Assembly: GCA_030549175.1 (NCBI GenBank)
Contig: JAUKUA010000001.1
Location: forward strand, 248,001 to 312,000
Origin: Lasiosphaeris hirsuta
Lineage: Eukaryota > Ascomycota > Sordariomycetes > Sordariales > Lasiosphaeriaceae
DNA length: 64,000 nucleotides
Reading direction: 5' to 3'
Shown: positions 44,482 to 55,875 of the stretch, piece by piece
Layout: every line of letters starts with the position of its first letter
Position numbering within the stretch: the first letter of the stretch is position 1
Position numbers and translations under genes: made by a program
Notes under the pieces: model-generated
Told to the model about the DNA's origin: nothing
The model's input: only the letters and a program-made list of their open reading frames with translations
Databases searched by the model: none

Positions 44482-45133
44482 ATGGCAGACGATTCCCAAT
44501 CAAGCACTAGTGCCCCGAGCCAGTCGGCAACGGCACCAGCACCAGCACCAGCACCAGCACCAGCACCAGCACCAGCACCAGCACCGGCCCGCCCCACCTG
44601 GCCCAGAGGCCGGGCCTGGGCAGCGCGGCGGGGCAATACCGTTGTTCCAATTGCTACTCAAGATCCCACCGCAACTGGGGTCGACCTCCCATACTCTACC
44701 GAACCGGGTCAGCTCCGAGGAAGGGTTGCTACCGAGCCCATTCTCAAAAATTCCGAGGATCGCCCTGTCATCATCAAGGCCTATGCGCTGCCATGGGACA
44801 GGCTGAAGGCGTATTTGGAGCCTCAGTTTGGCTGTCAGCTGTCGGCGATACACAGATCCAAAGTAAGCCCCCCTTTTTGCACGGCAGCCGCTCGCAGTTC
44901 AGTGTCGCCTGGGGTCTGCCCTGCTCTTGCTCACCAAGGCTCAGATGACCCAGGATAACTACACCGTTTGGCTTCCTCGAGAGCCCAGCGAGAAAGAGTG
45001 GGACGAGATACACAGTCTGAGGCTCAAAGACCCGACACAGCAGAAACGCATCCGTGATCGGCCCAGCGTGACCAAGAGTCGGCCCTTGGATTCGGATGAG
45101 GAGGATGCATTCAGCTCGGGCGCAGTTTTCTGA
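44482..45133 (+). CDS. Orphan protein with Ala-Pro repeat
   Basis: Exon 1 is 44482-44862. The intron starts GTAAGC and ends at CCAAG (44938) or CTCAG (44944); both acceptors keep frame, giving 191 or 189 residues. Residues 18-36 are an (Ala-Pro) run coded by about nine perfect AGCACC hexamers, then a basic PRGRAWAARRG stretch. The second half looks globular and charged: IIKAYALPWDRLKAYLEPQF, NYTVWLPREPSEKEWDEIHS, and an acidic C-terminus LDSDEEDAFSSGAVF. I do not recognise the family. The intron and the coding-like second exon support a real gene. No signal peptide or membrane segment is present, so it is probably nuclear or cytosolic. Confidence 0.6.
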
Positions 45134-45781
45134 GGCCTCATCAGGCTCAAACCAGGCAACCCATGCATACAACGATTTAGGACTTGACACAATGCCCTTT
45201 GTGTGCCATGTGGCGAAGCCTTGTCACCCAATTTCGGAGACGGGGCGGAGGCACCCTAAACCAGGTAACCTGAATCCTGTACCGAGCACAGCAGTAGCAA
45301 CCACTCGTTTTGACACAAACCAAAAAGACTCAAACCAGAAGCTGAAAAATTCGAGGCAGCACACAAGTGAATGACCAAACACATTTGCCATCTGCACTTT
45401 CGCCCCCCCCCCCCCCCCCCCCCCTCCGCTGATGGCATTGTAATCAGTGGCTCATTATACCACGACAGGCGGACCCTTTGAGGTAGGTCCACGCGCCCCC
45501 GACTGGAGGTGCGCAAGCACCCGTGGACACCCGCCATTCGCGAGACAGCCTGATGGGCAGCCGGTAATTTGCCCCGCGCTGTGTTTCAGGCCGTGCTCGC
45601 GCCAGAACGACGCTGTAAGGCCAGCCTGATATACCCTAGCCAACACAAGGCAAGGCGTTTTTGCAACACCAAAACCTCCAGGGCATCCCACACCCGTCTT
45701 GACTCGATAGCTCATCCATCATGATCATACCTACTCAACTCACAAGATACCCCAACATACGAGTCTGGTAACTAATGAGCA
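45134..45781. other. Intergenic region with poly-C tract
   Basis: It holds a run of 22 C (45403-45424) and the promoter of the CorA-like gene. No gene is recognised. Confidence 0.5.
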
Positions 45782-47669
45782 ATGTCGCGGCCTCCTTTCC
45801 AAATACCACGGCCATTTCTGAAGTCATGTCAACAACATGATCTCTATCCGACCAAGCTGGTTGACCGCACTCGATATGGCTTCCCCCTGTTGCAGCTTTA
45901 TCAAAATCGATTCAAAGAGCGACAGCGGGAGCTGGGTCTCTTCGTCCCGGCCGAAAGGTTATTTGTTCCCTATTGGGATGTCTCAAAGGATGGGCAGGTA
46001 GACCAAAGAAACCTCAAGACAGAGGAGGAGTTGAGCCAATGGCTAGGGGACGAATGCTTGGATACTCAAGGTATCGGGTCCGGTCAAGCCCAAATCGTCA
46101 GCCCAAAGCCAGACCCGCAGTGCCGTTTCATGTAAGTTCAGTTACCGTGACATTCACCGGGTATCACTGTATATGTGCATATATATATATACTGACTGTC
46201 TGTCCTCAACAACACAGCTTCTTGGCAACTGCCAGTTCAGTGGATCCATTAGAGATCACCCCTGACGCATTGAAACGAGTTCTCTCGTACTACCAAGTCA
46301 TGCCGTGCTTCCCCGACTTCCTCTACACATTTGGTGCTAAAAACGGCGATGACCGGGAGATCACTCGGTTTAGTGGCTTTCGAACCGAGAAGACGTTCCG
46401 GAATGCCAATGCCGCCATGGAGATCCCAGCCTTGAACCGTAGCGGTAAAACATATCAGCTTTGCTACACCCTGAAGAGCGTGTCTCTCAAACCAGTCACC
46501 GACGGCCACTTGGACCCAATAATTAACAAGGCTTGGAGAATACGCTCTGCTGTCATCTACCACCGATTTGATATCGAATACGGGACGCAACTCTGGATCA
46601 TTGGAGACCCCTTGGAGGGCATCCACGAGGTCGTCCAAGAACACATACACGAGAAAAAGATTCACAGTGCTCGATTTGGGACAACCGCACAGTCGTTCAA
46701 CACCAGCTTGGAGATGGTTCTGCACTACGCCCAATGGGCGACTGAAGAATGGAGGTGGCACGTTCAGTCTTCAGAAGACATTCTAGAGAAGATTGTAAGA
46801 TTGCGATCTCCAACCTTGTGCACTGACGGACTGACGGTTACATACAGACACAACATTACGCAGTCGTGGGGCCGGGCCCTGTGGAATGGGATCAAAGTGG
46901 CTTGATGGTTATCCAGGAGCGAGAACGCTACTTGACCAACACAATCACCTGCTTGGAGTCGAACATTGCCGTCATGAGCCGGCTCAAATCGTTTTACACC
47001 AGCTTGATCGAGGACCCCGCTTGGCCTCAGAGCGATGTCGCGGCGGTAGGACGAGCTGTCGGTGAATTTGCTGTACAACTAGATGAATACGTCTACGACA
47101 TCTCAGGGCAGCTGAAACGGGCCAACTTGGCTCTTCAGACGGCAAAGGACAGGAAAGAAAATGTAAGCACCCCCTCCCCGCCTTTCGTATCCTCGGCCAT
47201 CTCTCCGATAAACACAAAAGGATCCGGTTTGCTGACAGGGAACCACGGGCAGCTACTCCACAACCTCAACGCGCAGAACGCCGCGCGTCAAGAAAGGTAC
47301 ACCAAGATCATGTACGAGCAGCAGCACAAGACGGGGCTCGACGCCATCGTCATGAAGGTCATCACGGTCGTCACGCTGATCTATCTGCCCATGACGTTTG
47401 TGTCGACCTTTTTCAGCACCGACGTGGTCAAGTACCAGCCCGATCCCGATCCCGGCCCCAGCTCCAGCTCCAGCACCGCGTCGGGTACCGGGCCGATATT
47501 GCCGGCGGAAGGAAACGAGAGTTTTTCGAGCTTGGCGTTGCAGCGCTTCTTTACGATTTCGATCCCGCTCATGGTCTTGACCTTTGTGCTGGCCTATGGT
47601 TGGTATTGGTGGGAGAGCCGCAGGATTAAGAAGAATGCCCAGCGGCATGGGAAGGACTTGATTGTGTAG
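45782..47669 (+). CDS. CorA-like membrane transporter protein
   Basis: Four exons: 45782-46131, 46218-46794, 46848-47162 and 47253-47669 (introns of 86, 53 and 90 nt), giving 552 residues. The third intron is a multiple of three without stops. I chose the acceptor GGGCAG at 47252 because it restores DRKENLLHNLNAQNAARQ. Two membrane spans lie at the C-terminus (VMKVITVVTLIYLPMTFVST and FTISIPLMVLTFVLAYGWYW), preceded by a long helical region. This is the topology of fungal CorA-like Mg2+ transporter proteins. The classical Gly-Met-Asn motif after the first span is replaced by FSTDVV. A Pro/Ser-rich loop separates the spans. Magnesium transport is inferred by family only, and the missing GMN makes it doubtful. 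Membrane location is secure. Confidence 0.8.
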
Positions 47670-48575
47670 GTAGCCGGGAGAACGGAGGGTGTAAGTGTAA
47701 TTGTCAAGTTCAGATTGCTGTTGTTTGTCTAGGTAGGAGGGCACGTTGGACTCGCATCTTATACCTGTTGTGTAGCAAATTTGGAAAGGGGGACGGCCTT
47801 ATCATTAATACCCAGGCCGATTTAAACGCATTGGATCTAATAATAAGTATCGTAGCAGTTCCAACTTGGGATGGCCCTCTTTCGGGACTAAAATTGCAGT
47901 GTTCCCTTGCATGCATGGTCTGTAGGCTCGCCCTGAGAGAGGTGCGCCCGCCCAATTAGGCCGACCGAGCGCAATGCCCCTAGCTACATGTGGGGAGATA
48001 GTAGGCCCTCTGTGAAGGCTAAAATTGCAGTGTATTTACAATTCCTGCCCACATACGGACGTATTTGTGAAACACGTGGGGGTGAGGTACAGAGACCTGC
48101 CCACACGGCGGGCTTCGTGTGGCACGTGCAAGGGGGACGTCGCAGCACCTGCGACCCCTGCTGTGCCCGTCCTGGCTCTGCCATTTCCAGTTTCAACATT
48201 TCATGTTGGAGTGGCAATGTGCTGTATTGCTACTATCTGCTATTGAGCGTAGGTGTAAGATCTTGGTGATGGATCTGCATCTACGAGTGGGAAACAGGTG
48301 GTGGGCTGGAGCACTGGCCCAAGTGGCCTGTGCCAGGCGCGGGACCGCGCCTGGGAGTGCCCCACTCCCAACATTTCACATTCACGGGATTTGTGTGAGG
48401 TGATTCGCAAAACCGAAAATGCTATTTTTGGCGCATGGTATTTGAGGCCCGAGGGGGTGGCGTTCCAGCCTGATGAACTCTTCTAGACCCCTTCGATGTC
48501 GGGGCTCCAATCCCCTGCCAGTGCACTTCAGCCTAGGAGATAGCTGCCCAGCCCCAACAACACCACTGCTTGAAC
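47670..48575. other. Intergenic region with two transposon termini
   Basis: Two copies of CTAAAATTGCAGTG in the same orientation (47888-47901 and 48019-48032) lie 131 bp apart. Otherwise no gene is recognised. The right part is the promoter of the HET gene. Confidence 0.55.
47870..48032 (+). repeat. Pair of same-orientation CTAAAATTGCAGTG termini
   Basis: Reading inward as the reverse complement, both share the core CACTGCAATTTTAG and then an AGAGGGCC block about 10 bases further in (for example AGCCTTCACAGAGGGCC and AGTCCCGAAAGAGGGCC). The same block is at 3.74 kb, so the family's conserved terminus is about 30 bp. No inverted partner is visible for either copy. Confidence 0.6.
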
Positions 48576-50288
48576 ATGTACGAGCAACTCCCCACCGCCG
48601 GAAGCATCCGGGCCCTGAGCTTCAAGCCGCTCTCCACATACGCAGCTGGCGCGCCGGCCAATGCGCGCGCAGACGCGGTGCACTGCGAGTGGTCGGTGAT
48701 CACCGTGACGGACCCGGAGCGCTACGATGCGCTCTCGTACGTCTGGGGCGACATGAACGTCAGGGAGCACGACCTGGTATGCAACGGGGTTGTGATTAAG
48801 ATAACCCGCAACCTCTGGACGGCCCTGAGAGCGGTCTGGGCAAAGTCCCCCGGGAGGAGACTGTGGGTGGATGCCATTTGCATCAACCAGGATGACATAC
48901 CGGAGCGGAATCAGCAGGTCAACATGATGGGCGACATCTACCGCCGGGCGGAGCGGGTCATCGTGTGGCTGGGCGAGGCAACCGAGTTGACCAACGGTCT
49001 TTGCAGGGTCATGGAGGTGGTGGAAGCCGGGGGGAAACTCTCACGGGCCGCTCTGGACGGCCCCGAGGTTCCGAGACTCACAGGAAACCCAAATACCGAC
49101 GTGAGGAACTTGGCGCATTATCTATCGGATTGTGGGGATGAGATCGCAAGACGGACGTGGTCCAGGCGTGCATGGACCCTGCAAGAGATCATGCTCGCAT
49201 CACACGCTGTCGTCCAATGGGGGGACAATGCAGTCGACAATCGGGTCCTCCAGAAGACGGTCTGGGAGATCAATTGCATGCAGACGGCGCTCGACATTTG
49301 GTATGTAACTCATTCTCCAGCGGAAAACCAGACTGGGGCTTAACGATACAGCGGTGCCAGGATGGTGTGTCTCCCTACATTCTACGACGTCAGCGTGAGA
49401 AACTACCAGTCCTTCTACCGTACCCTGGCGACCACACAGGCCCGACAAGCAACGGACCCCCGAGACAAAGTCTTCTCCATCATGTCACTCTTACCAAAAG
49501 GGCTGTACGAATTCATGAGAGCTGACTATGCGTTATCCGTCGAGGAGACTTTCACCTGGGTGAGTCGGATATGCATCGAAATTGACAACGAGATGAATGT
49601 GCTCGTTGACGCTGGACTGGCGGTGAAACGGAGCGGCAATCTACCCTCGTGGGTGACGGACTGGAGTGCGAGCCATTCTCAGATTTACCAGTGGGTAAAC
49701 TTATCGAGAAGTCTCACCGGTGCTGCGAAAGACCATGACGCCCGTCGGCTTCGACGTGAGCGTGGTGCCAAGCTCGACAAAACCGGACGAACGATTGGCA
49801 TTTGCAGTTCGGCCTTTGGGAGGCTTCAGCTGGACGACGAGGGGAGCTCTTTGTTGCTGGAGGTATTTCCATGGTGCGCCACGAAGGGATTTTATGTCCA
49901 AGGTCGAGAAGATGAAGGGCTGCCACAGATTGCCAAGCTATCTGATGGCGACTTCCTCAGCTTCTGCAAGGCCATAAAAGTGCACGACGATACACACTGT
50001 AAGTGTATTCACGGTGCTCATCGCCTGGAGTATTCGGTGGGGAGCATACCGGATGGTATGACGGGAGGCGACTGGCTATGGACAACGGGGGTCAACGGTA
50101 TGAGTGAGAGGGATGGCGGAGACGAGATTACTCACTTTCACTACGCCCTACGCCAGGTGGACAAGTCCAGAGAGCCCCTGTTCCAGTTGGTTAGGAAATT
50201 AAAGGGCATGAGCGGGCTTTGGGCTTCGGGTTCTGGTGCGGATGCCAGGCTGGCGGTTCGGGCTGAGGGGACTTTCATGCTGGTCTAG
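48576..50288 (+). CDS. HET-domain (heterokaryon incompatibility) protein
   Basis: Exon 1 is 48576-49300 and exon 2 is 49352-50288 (51-nt intron, GTATGT to TACAG), giving 553 residues. The HET domain is intact: RYDALSYVWGDMN (about residues 48-60), LWVDAICINQDDIPERNQQV, MGDIYRRAERVIVWLGE and SRRAWTLQEIMLASHAVVQW. The DPRDK block, ATDPRDKVFSIMSLLP, and the W-x-x-D-W motif LPSWVTDWS follow. HET proteins start programmed cell death when genetically different hyphae fuse, sometimes acting downstream of NLR-type receptors. This one has no recognised partner domain after HET. It converges on the Rossmann-fold gene with 41 bp between stops. It is the intact counterpart of the relic at 7.2-8.5 kb, although the two are clearly different in sequence. 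Confidence 0.9.
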
Positions 50289-50329
50289 TGGTGACAGATT
50301 GATTTAAGAGGTATTAGTTCCTGATGCTA

Positions 50330-51235
50330 CTACACTCTGCCCTTGAGCGGCACCAGCCCAAAAGTGGACCAAAACTCCCTCGTATCATAACACCTCCCCA
50401 ACTGCTCCATCGACCTCGGGAGCGCCCTCACGTCCTCCTCCGCCATCAACTCAAAAACCCACTTCGCCTGCTGCGTCGGCTCGACGTCCCCGTCTACCCC
50501 CTCGGCCCACCCAACCAGCAGTGACCACCAGTCATATACGAACCCATCCGTCAGCATCCACCTCTGGCCCCTGCCACACTCCTCCCACTTCTCGCTCGCC
50601 ACCACGGCCGCGACCGCGCGCGCCACATCGACGCCATGGATCAGATGCAAGCTCTTCTTCCCCCGGACGGCCTCCTTGCTCGCCGCCACCCGGCCTACCC
50701 AATTCCGGGGGTCGCGCGCGCCACCCCAAAGCCCCGACAGCTCCAGCACGCACCCGCCGATGGCGAGCAGCTCGTCCTCGGCCACGGCGCGCTTGTTGGC
50801 CGTGTCGTACGGCGAGCGCCGCGTCAGCCAGTGGTCCTCGCCCGCCGAAGTCTGCCCCTGCTGGCCCTGCCAGATGCCCGTCGAGCCGAGCTGGATGAAG
50901 CGGAACCCTGCAGACCCCGTCGCAGGGGGGGCGGAATCGACCGGGGCGGCCCGCCCGCGGTGCGTCGCTTCGTAGGTGGACACGAGCAGCTGGCTGGGCC
51001 CGATGCCGGAGAGTGGGAAGGTGATGAGGATGTGGCGGGCGCGCGGCAGTGCGGCGATGGCATGCGGCAGGTCGGGCGAGGCCGGGTCGAACTGGAAGGG
51101 CAAGGTGGGGTGGCCGGCCACGGAGCGGCCCGTCGTCGTCGTGGCTGCGAACGCGATCTTGCGCAGTTCCAGGAGCGGGATTAGGAAGTTTGCAGTCCAG
51201 CCCGCGCCGAGGATGAGGAGGTCTAGTTCTTCCAT
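50330..51235 (-). CDS. NAD(P)-binding Rossmann-fold protein, atypical SDR (YeeZ-like)
   Basis: A single exon of 301 residues. The nucleotide-binding loop is at the very start, MEELDLLILGAGWTANFLIP (GxGxxxxF), followed by a beta strand and FAATTTTGRS. FRFIQLGSTGIWQG and SPYDTANKRAVAEDELLAIG place Tyr near the usual catalytic position, and LELSGLWGGARDPRNWVGRV, then IHGVDVARAVAAVV, match extended or atypical SDRs that act on nucleotide sugars or related compounds. The loop has Ala and Trp where classic GxxGxxG enzymes have Gly, consistent with the atypical group. The substrate is unknown. The gene is intronless and unusually GC-rich. Its upstream side is the chromosomal flank of the LINE insertion. 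Confidence 0.8.
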   Translation of the reverse strand: MEELDLLILGAGWTANFLIPLLELRKIAFAATTTTGRSVAGHPTLPFQFDPASPDLPHAIAALPRARHILITFPLSGIGPSQLLVSTYEATHRGRAAPVDSAPPATGSAGFRFIQLGSTGIWQGQQGQTSAGEDHWLTRRSPYDTANKRAVAEDELLAIGGCVLELSGLWGGARDPRNWVGRVAASKEAVRGKKSLHLIHGVDVARAVAAVVASEKWEECGRGQRWMLTDGFVYDWWSLLVGWAEGVDGDVEPTQQAKWVFELMAEEDVRALPRSMEQLGRCYDTREFWSTFGLVPLKGRV

Positions 51236-51433
51236 TTTATTTTGCTTTTGCTTGTGTTTGTTGGTGATGAGGGGAGGAAAGGAAAGATTTTGGGTTTTCG
51301 GGGGGTGGTTTTAGTTTTGATGGCTTCGATTGATGAGGGCATTGTTACGATTTGCAGGTCAACTAGCTTTGCTTGCATCGGGCATGACAATGACGTAAAC
51401 CCTAACCCTGTTTATCAAACCGAACCCCTCCAC
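51236..51433. promoter_or_regulatory. Upstream region of the Rossmann-fold gene, interrupted by LINE
   Basis: The LINE entered 200 bp upstream of the start codon, so any promoter elements further out have been pushed 7 kb away. A telomere-like CCCTAACCCT lies at 51400-51409, just before the target-site duplication. Confidence 0.45.
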
Positions 51434-51447
51434 ATCCACTTGGTGCC
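51434..51447 (+). repeat. Left target-site duplication of the LINE
   Basis: ATCCACTTGGTGCC is repeated exactly at 58431-58444. It directly abuts the first 22-bp unit of the tandem array. Confidence 0.85.
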
Positions 51448-51667
51448 CAGCTCTCTCTCCTCTTTTTATCAGCTCTCTCTCCTCTTTTTATCAGCTCTCT
51501 CTCCTCTTTTTATCAGCTCTCTCTCCTCTTTTTATCAGCTCTCTCTCCTCTTTTTATCAGCTCTCTCTCCTCTTTTTATCAGCTCTCTCTCCTCTTTTTA
51601 TCAGCTCTCTCTCCTCTTTTTATCAGCTCTCTCTCCTCTTTTTATCAGCTCTCTCTCCTCTTTTTAT
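51448..51667 (+). repeat. Ten perfect copies of a 22-bp pyrimidine-rich unit
   Basis: The unit begins CAGCTCTCTC and ends TTTTTAT. Copies start at 51448, 51470, 51492 and so on to 51646, with no mismatch that I can find. On the strand shown all bases but CAG and A are pyrimidines. The array begins exactly at the LINE's left target-site duplication, so it is the element's 5' terminus. Confidence 0.9.
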
Positions 51668-51805
51668 TTTTTCGAAAGAATTGGACCAATCACAACGCCG
51701 GGACTAGCTACCCCAAAACACCACGACCTGATCACGACTCCCCGTCGCCTTCGGGCACCTCCCCACACCCTGACAACTCGCGCGCAGCCCGCGCACGCTC
51801 TCAAC

Positions 51806-51976
51806 ATGGCGCCTGAGCAACGCCCACCACACGCCAACCTGGCCGACTACGCCAGGAAGCTACAAGCCGAACATGACGCCGAGTACCTGGCGAAGTGGGA
51901 GGTGATAAAGACCCTCTCCGAGGCCCTGGACCAGGGCTTCGCGAAAATCCCCAAGGGCGAATACCACGTCCGGTAA
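51806..51976 (+). pseudogene. Start of LINE ORF1, remnant
   Basis: ATG 51806 opens a 56-residue frame, MAPEQRPPHANLADYARKLQ and onward to IPKGEYHVR, ending at TAA 51974-51976. It is Lys/Glu/Ala-rich and probably helical. Downstream the same frame meets repeated stops made by RIP. I infer it is the beginning of the element's ORF1 (nucleic-acid-binding protein); the position after a 5' leader supports this, but no CCHC motif is left to prove it. Confidence 0.5.
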
Positions 51977-54543
51977 GGAAGACAGACCTTTCTAGGGATT
52001 AAGGAGGTGATCTACTAGACCGTGGGAACCGCGAAGACCCCGATACCGTCGGGCATTACCGCCACGCCCACCCCCCCGCCCAACGCGGGGGCTAACCACA
52101 CATATATCGACAACGGCTCGATTTAGACGCCGTCCACGGGAGCCTACGTGGTACCTACTCCAAGGAACGACAGGGCCTTCTGTTCGACCAATCCCTTGAA
52201 CGTGACGGGGACAGTACCTCCGCTGGCTCCGTCAACAAACGATATAACGGCCTAGGTAAGGGCTACTACACTACCGGCCTAATCAAAGGCTGCTATGCCA
52301 CGGGCTACTAAATAGGCTAACGAATGGAAGACGGCTACCCGTGGGAAGGCCGTGAGCTGGGCCTCTAAGGCAGCGGCCCCAGAGGGGCTAACTAAGATTG
52401 ACCTAGGCGTGGGGCCTAAGGTAGGTATGAGGACCCTAGGTAGTAGCTAAAGGGGTAGGTTAAGCTTCTCGGCGATAGGAAGGCTGATACTTATGGTACC
52501 GGCCGAGTACCCGTGGACCCGGGCTATGGCGGGAGAAGTTAGCCTGGGCCTACCTAGTGTCATGGGAATGAAGCCCGTGGTAGTGAAAGCTACTATTAAA
52601 GGTAACGGGTGGTCGGTCTTCCTCTGTAAAAGGGACTGGGACAAGAGGACTGATATTATGACAAAGGTAAAAGTAGTAGGGGTACTTCTCTAGGAAAACG
52701 TAGAGTAGATTACCTACGCCTTGGAAAAGGTACCTAGGACAACTATGACTTTGGAAGGACTACGTGAGGTTACTGAAGTTATAATGAAACAAGAGACGTA
52801 AGCTACAACGGAAATCTTACCCGTAAGGGTAACGTGGACACGGAACGGAGCATGGCTAGTGTCGTTTGACGACATGTACATACTGGTAAAGTCCTTCAGA
52901 CTATTTGGGTCTACGATCGCTAGGAGGCTACTACCGAAAAGAAAGATCCTACTCTACGAGAAATATTATAGGTTTTATTGGGTAAGGAACTACACAGCGA
53001 AGGTAGTCTGTGGTAGGTATGGCCGTAAAGAGTACTCGGACAAGTGCCTAGATCCCCTATAGTATCTTAACTACATGGGATCCCATAGGCCGGATAACAT
53101 GGGGGCTTATATACTTAGGCCGAAGGTTACGACGGAAGGCTGGCTCCTGTTCCTAGGAAGGGAAGATATCGAGGCGGAGAAAGAGGTAAGGGCCTAAGCC
53201 CGTAAAGCTAAGATTACTACCTAGGTTAGGAAGGAGGTAAGAACGGCGAAAGTCCTAGCCGTAAAAGCTAAGACGGATACGGAAAGGGAGGTCTCTAGAG
53301 GTAGGAAGGGAAAGACCTTTATAGAAGTAGAGGCCCGAGTAGAAGTAAGGGCTAAGGAGGCGGTTATGGCATAGATAGCTTTGCTAACCTAAGACAGGAA
53401 GTCGCCGATGGCCGCGGCCTTACCAGATGTCTATGGGGCTATACCGGCCCCGGGACTTACCATAAGACTAAAAGACGTCTCCTTACCGATTATAGAAGAT
53501 AGGAAGGATAAGGAAATGACCGAGGCACTAGTACAAACGGGAGACATTGGGACCCCGGTAAGCAGTAAGGTACCTAGTACCTTAGAGACGCTGATCACGG
53601 AAGGCCTTAATATAATTATAGTAGGCCGATAACCTAGGAAGGCCCTAGAGGAAATAGCCTAGGAGACTATAAAGGTGATAGATAAGAGGAGTAGGACCTA
53701 CGGTAGTTGGGAGCTTAAGGAGCTGAGGACATAGGAAGAACGGCTCTAGGTAGTAGCTAGGGAATACGGCCTAAGGATCGACCGGGGGGAAATAGTAAGA
53801 GCTATAGTAGTAACGGCCTAAGGACAGATAGGTAAGAAACCGGCGGTAGAGACGAACTTTAAGACCTACTACTAAATAATATATAAGGCTATGGAGATAG
53901 ATAACACCATAGACTAAGAAGATATCTAGGGTACAAGGTAAGTAGCTCGGTAGTGGAGGGAAGAGCTTTTCCGGAGTGTCAGGGCCTACCCCGGAAAGTA
54001 GGCTATAAAGAAAGATATCTAGGCTGACTAGATAAGGAAGGTAATCAAACTGGGTAGGCCCTCGGCGGAGTCGCCTAGTAACGATATCCCGTCGAGGGAA
54101 CCGTTACCGAGGCTAACGATAATAGTCCCGGGGAAGATCGTACGGGGTATTTTTTCTAGGGATATAACACCGGGCCTCTTAAAGTGGAGATACGTCTATA
54201 TCTCATAAAGGAACGTGTTACTAATCGTACATAGGTAACGAAGGGCTAGCTCGTTATCCGGGTCTATACGGTTACTTTCCTCTTTGCCGTTAGGTATGTT
54301 AAAACAGGAGATAGAGCTTAGAACTCTTATAACCGACCTATGATCAAAGTCTTAGTGGGAAATATTACTAAGGCTCTCACGAGCTATGATACCCTACTAG
54401 ACTACGTTACCAAAGAAAAGTACGACATAATATTAGTCTAAAAGCCGTAGTATAGTATAGAACTTGACGAGACTAAGACGTACCCGGCTTATATAATAGT
54501 GGTAGGAAATAGGACATACGGGAGGCTTAGCGTAGTAATATAC

Positions 54544-55875
54544 TGTCACACTGGTAGGCTCACCTAAGGTCAACAGGGTCACTGACCTCCTTGACCGAGC
54601 CATACACCAACGGCACAAACCACACACACAGACAAAACACACACCCATTGACCTACGAACATCTATCATGGATCACGTGGATAAGGGAACTATCACAGAG
54701 GATGGCCACAACGTGGCTCAACCTCGGGACATGATCCCACGTGTGGCTAATGGCCTATTCAGCCGACACACAGGTCAGCGGATTCTCCTAAGCGCCTACG
54801 GGTTGCGACGGAATGCCCAGAACCACTCACAAGCCAGGCAGCTATACAATGGATCTCGCCCGTGCTAGGCAACGTCATCAGACTTCAGATTTGTCATGGA
54901 CAAGCCACTTAACCTCAGCATCGTGATCAGGGCCTGCATTGTCAGCCAAGGTCCTGCAGTTGGTCTTTCAAATCATGGACCTCCCCGCTATCACTAGCAT
55001 TCCTTTGGAAGACCTGGAACCTGACGTTCTCCGAAGTCTAGCTTCAGTGGTGACAGGTGGCCGCGACCCCCGCGTGTGAGTCATGAAGGGAACCGTTGCT
55101 GTGACAGCCGACCTAGGGATCAACCTAACAGCGTTGTAGCCAACGTAAGTACCAAGGACGTGAAGGAACACCTGTAGCGATGGACACCATGCCGCTAGAG
55201 CTGTATGGATAAGTACTAATACCGGCCGCGGACCAACGTGTGATGGGCCGGCTTCACTTGGCTTGTAGCCACGGATTTGTAGGGCGCGAGAGACGGGCGG
55301 CTAGAAAGGAGATTCGGGACCGACGGGCGGTTAGGAGGATCCTTCAGGTATTTTGGTATCCTTGTATCTTGTACATAGCCTTCCATAAGTAGGATAGGTG
55401 TGCTACGACGGATCCTCGAGAGGAAGAAGCTCCCCAGTTCTCTTTGGACAAACCTAGAAAGATTATCAGCTAAACTTCAGTGAAGCTGAGGGGTAATACA
55501 ACCTTGTGAACCCTTCTGTTTCTCCTGACTTGCAACTGCGAAGCATTGTGTCTTATCTTCTGTTGGATCATTCCATCTCCCTGAACCTCCTTCTCCCTGG
55601 CTCTCCACCACTTTGCATTGCGACAGTTAACTCCCTCACCGTTCTGTTCTAAACCTCTGAATCGGACCTTGTGCTTATTAGCCTTGCGAAGATCAAGTCC
55701 CTGAGTTCGTCGTGTGAAAGCTCTGAACTAGACCAACAGCAATTGTCGGGGTGGTTCGCTGAACGGTTGAGTCGAGAGTTAGGAAAAGGTTAAAGCTCTG
55801 TAGTCTGATTCTCCATTTGATATCTCACCTTGTGGTTGTCACACCCCAGGCCCCTGTAGACTGGCCTGTGTCACA
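54544..55875 (-). mobile_element. LTR-like insertion inside the LINE, 1.3 kb
   Basis: The block differs from its surroundings: CpA and TpG are plentiful (for example a CACACACAGACAAAACACAC run) and TAG/TAA density drops. On the minus strand it runs from TGTGACACAGGCC to CCAGTGTGACA, that is TG to CA, the ends of LTRs. No target-site duplication is visible (TATAC left, ATTAG right). There is no long open frame. It may be a solo LTR or a nonautonomous element. A fragment of the same family lies at 3987-4062. The LINE's endonuclease/RT region continues on both sides. Confidence 0.6.

Noticed and set aside
45403..45424. Run of 22 C as a functional element
   Set aside because: Homopolymer runs of this kind are common slippage products; nothing around it suggests a role, and its length may be a sequencing uncertainty.
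51448..51667. CRISPR-like array or simple microsatellite
   Set aside because: The units are directly joined without spacers, so it is not a CRISPR array. Its left edge coincides with the LINE's target-site duplication, so it is part of the element rather than an independent satellite.
51242..51976. A 244-codon plus-strand frame across the 22-bp array
   Set aside because: It is open only because the pyrimidine repeat lacks stops; it reads as endless SLSSFYQLSLLFLSAL and starts in chromosomal flank outside the element.
54544..55875. DNA transposon with terminal inverted repeats
   Set aside because: The ends TGTCACACTGG and TGTGACACAGG agree in only 9 of 11 bases, no transposase is present and TG/CA ends fit an LTR better; kept as an alternative only.
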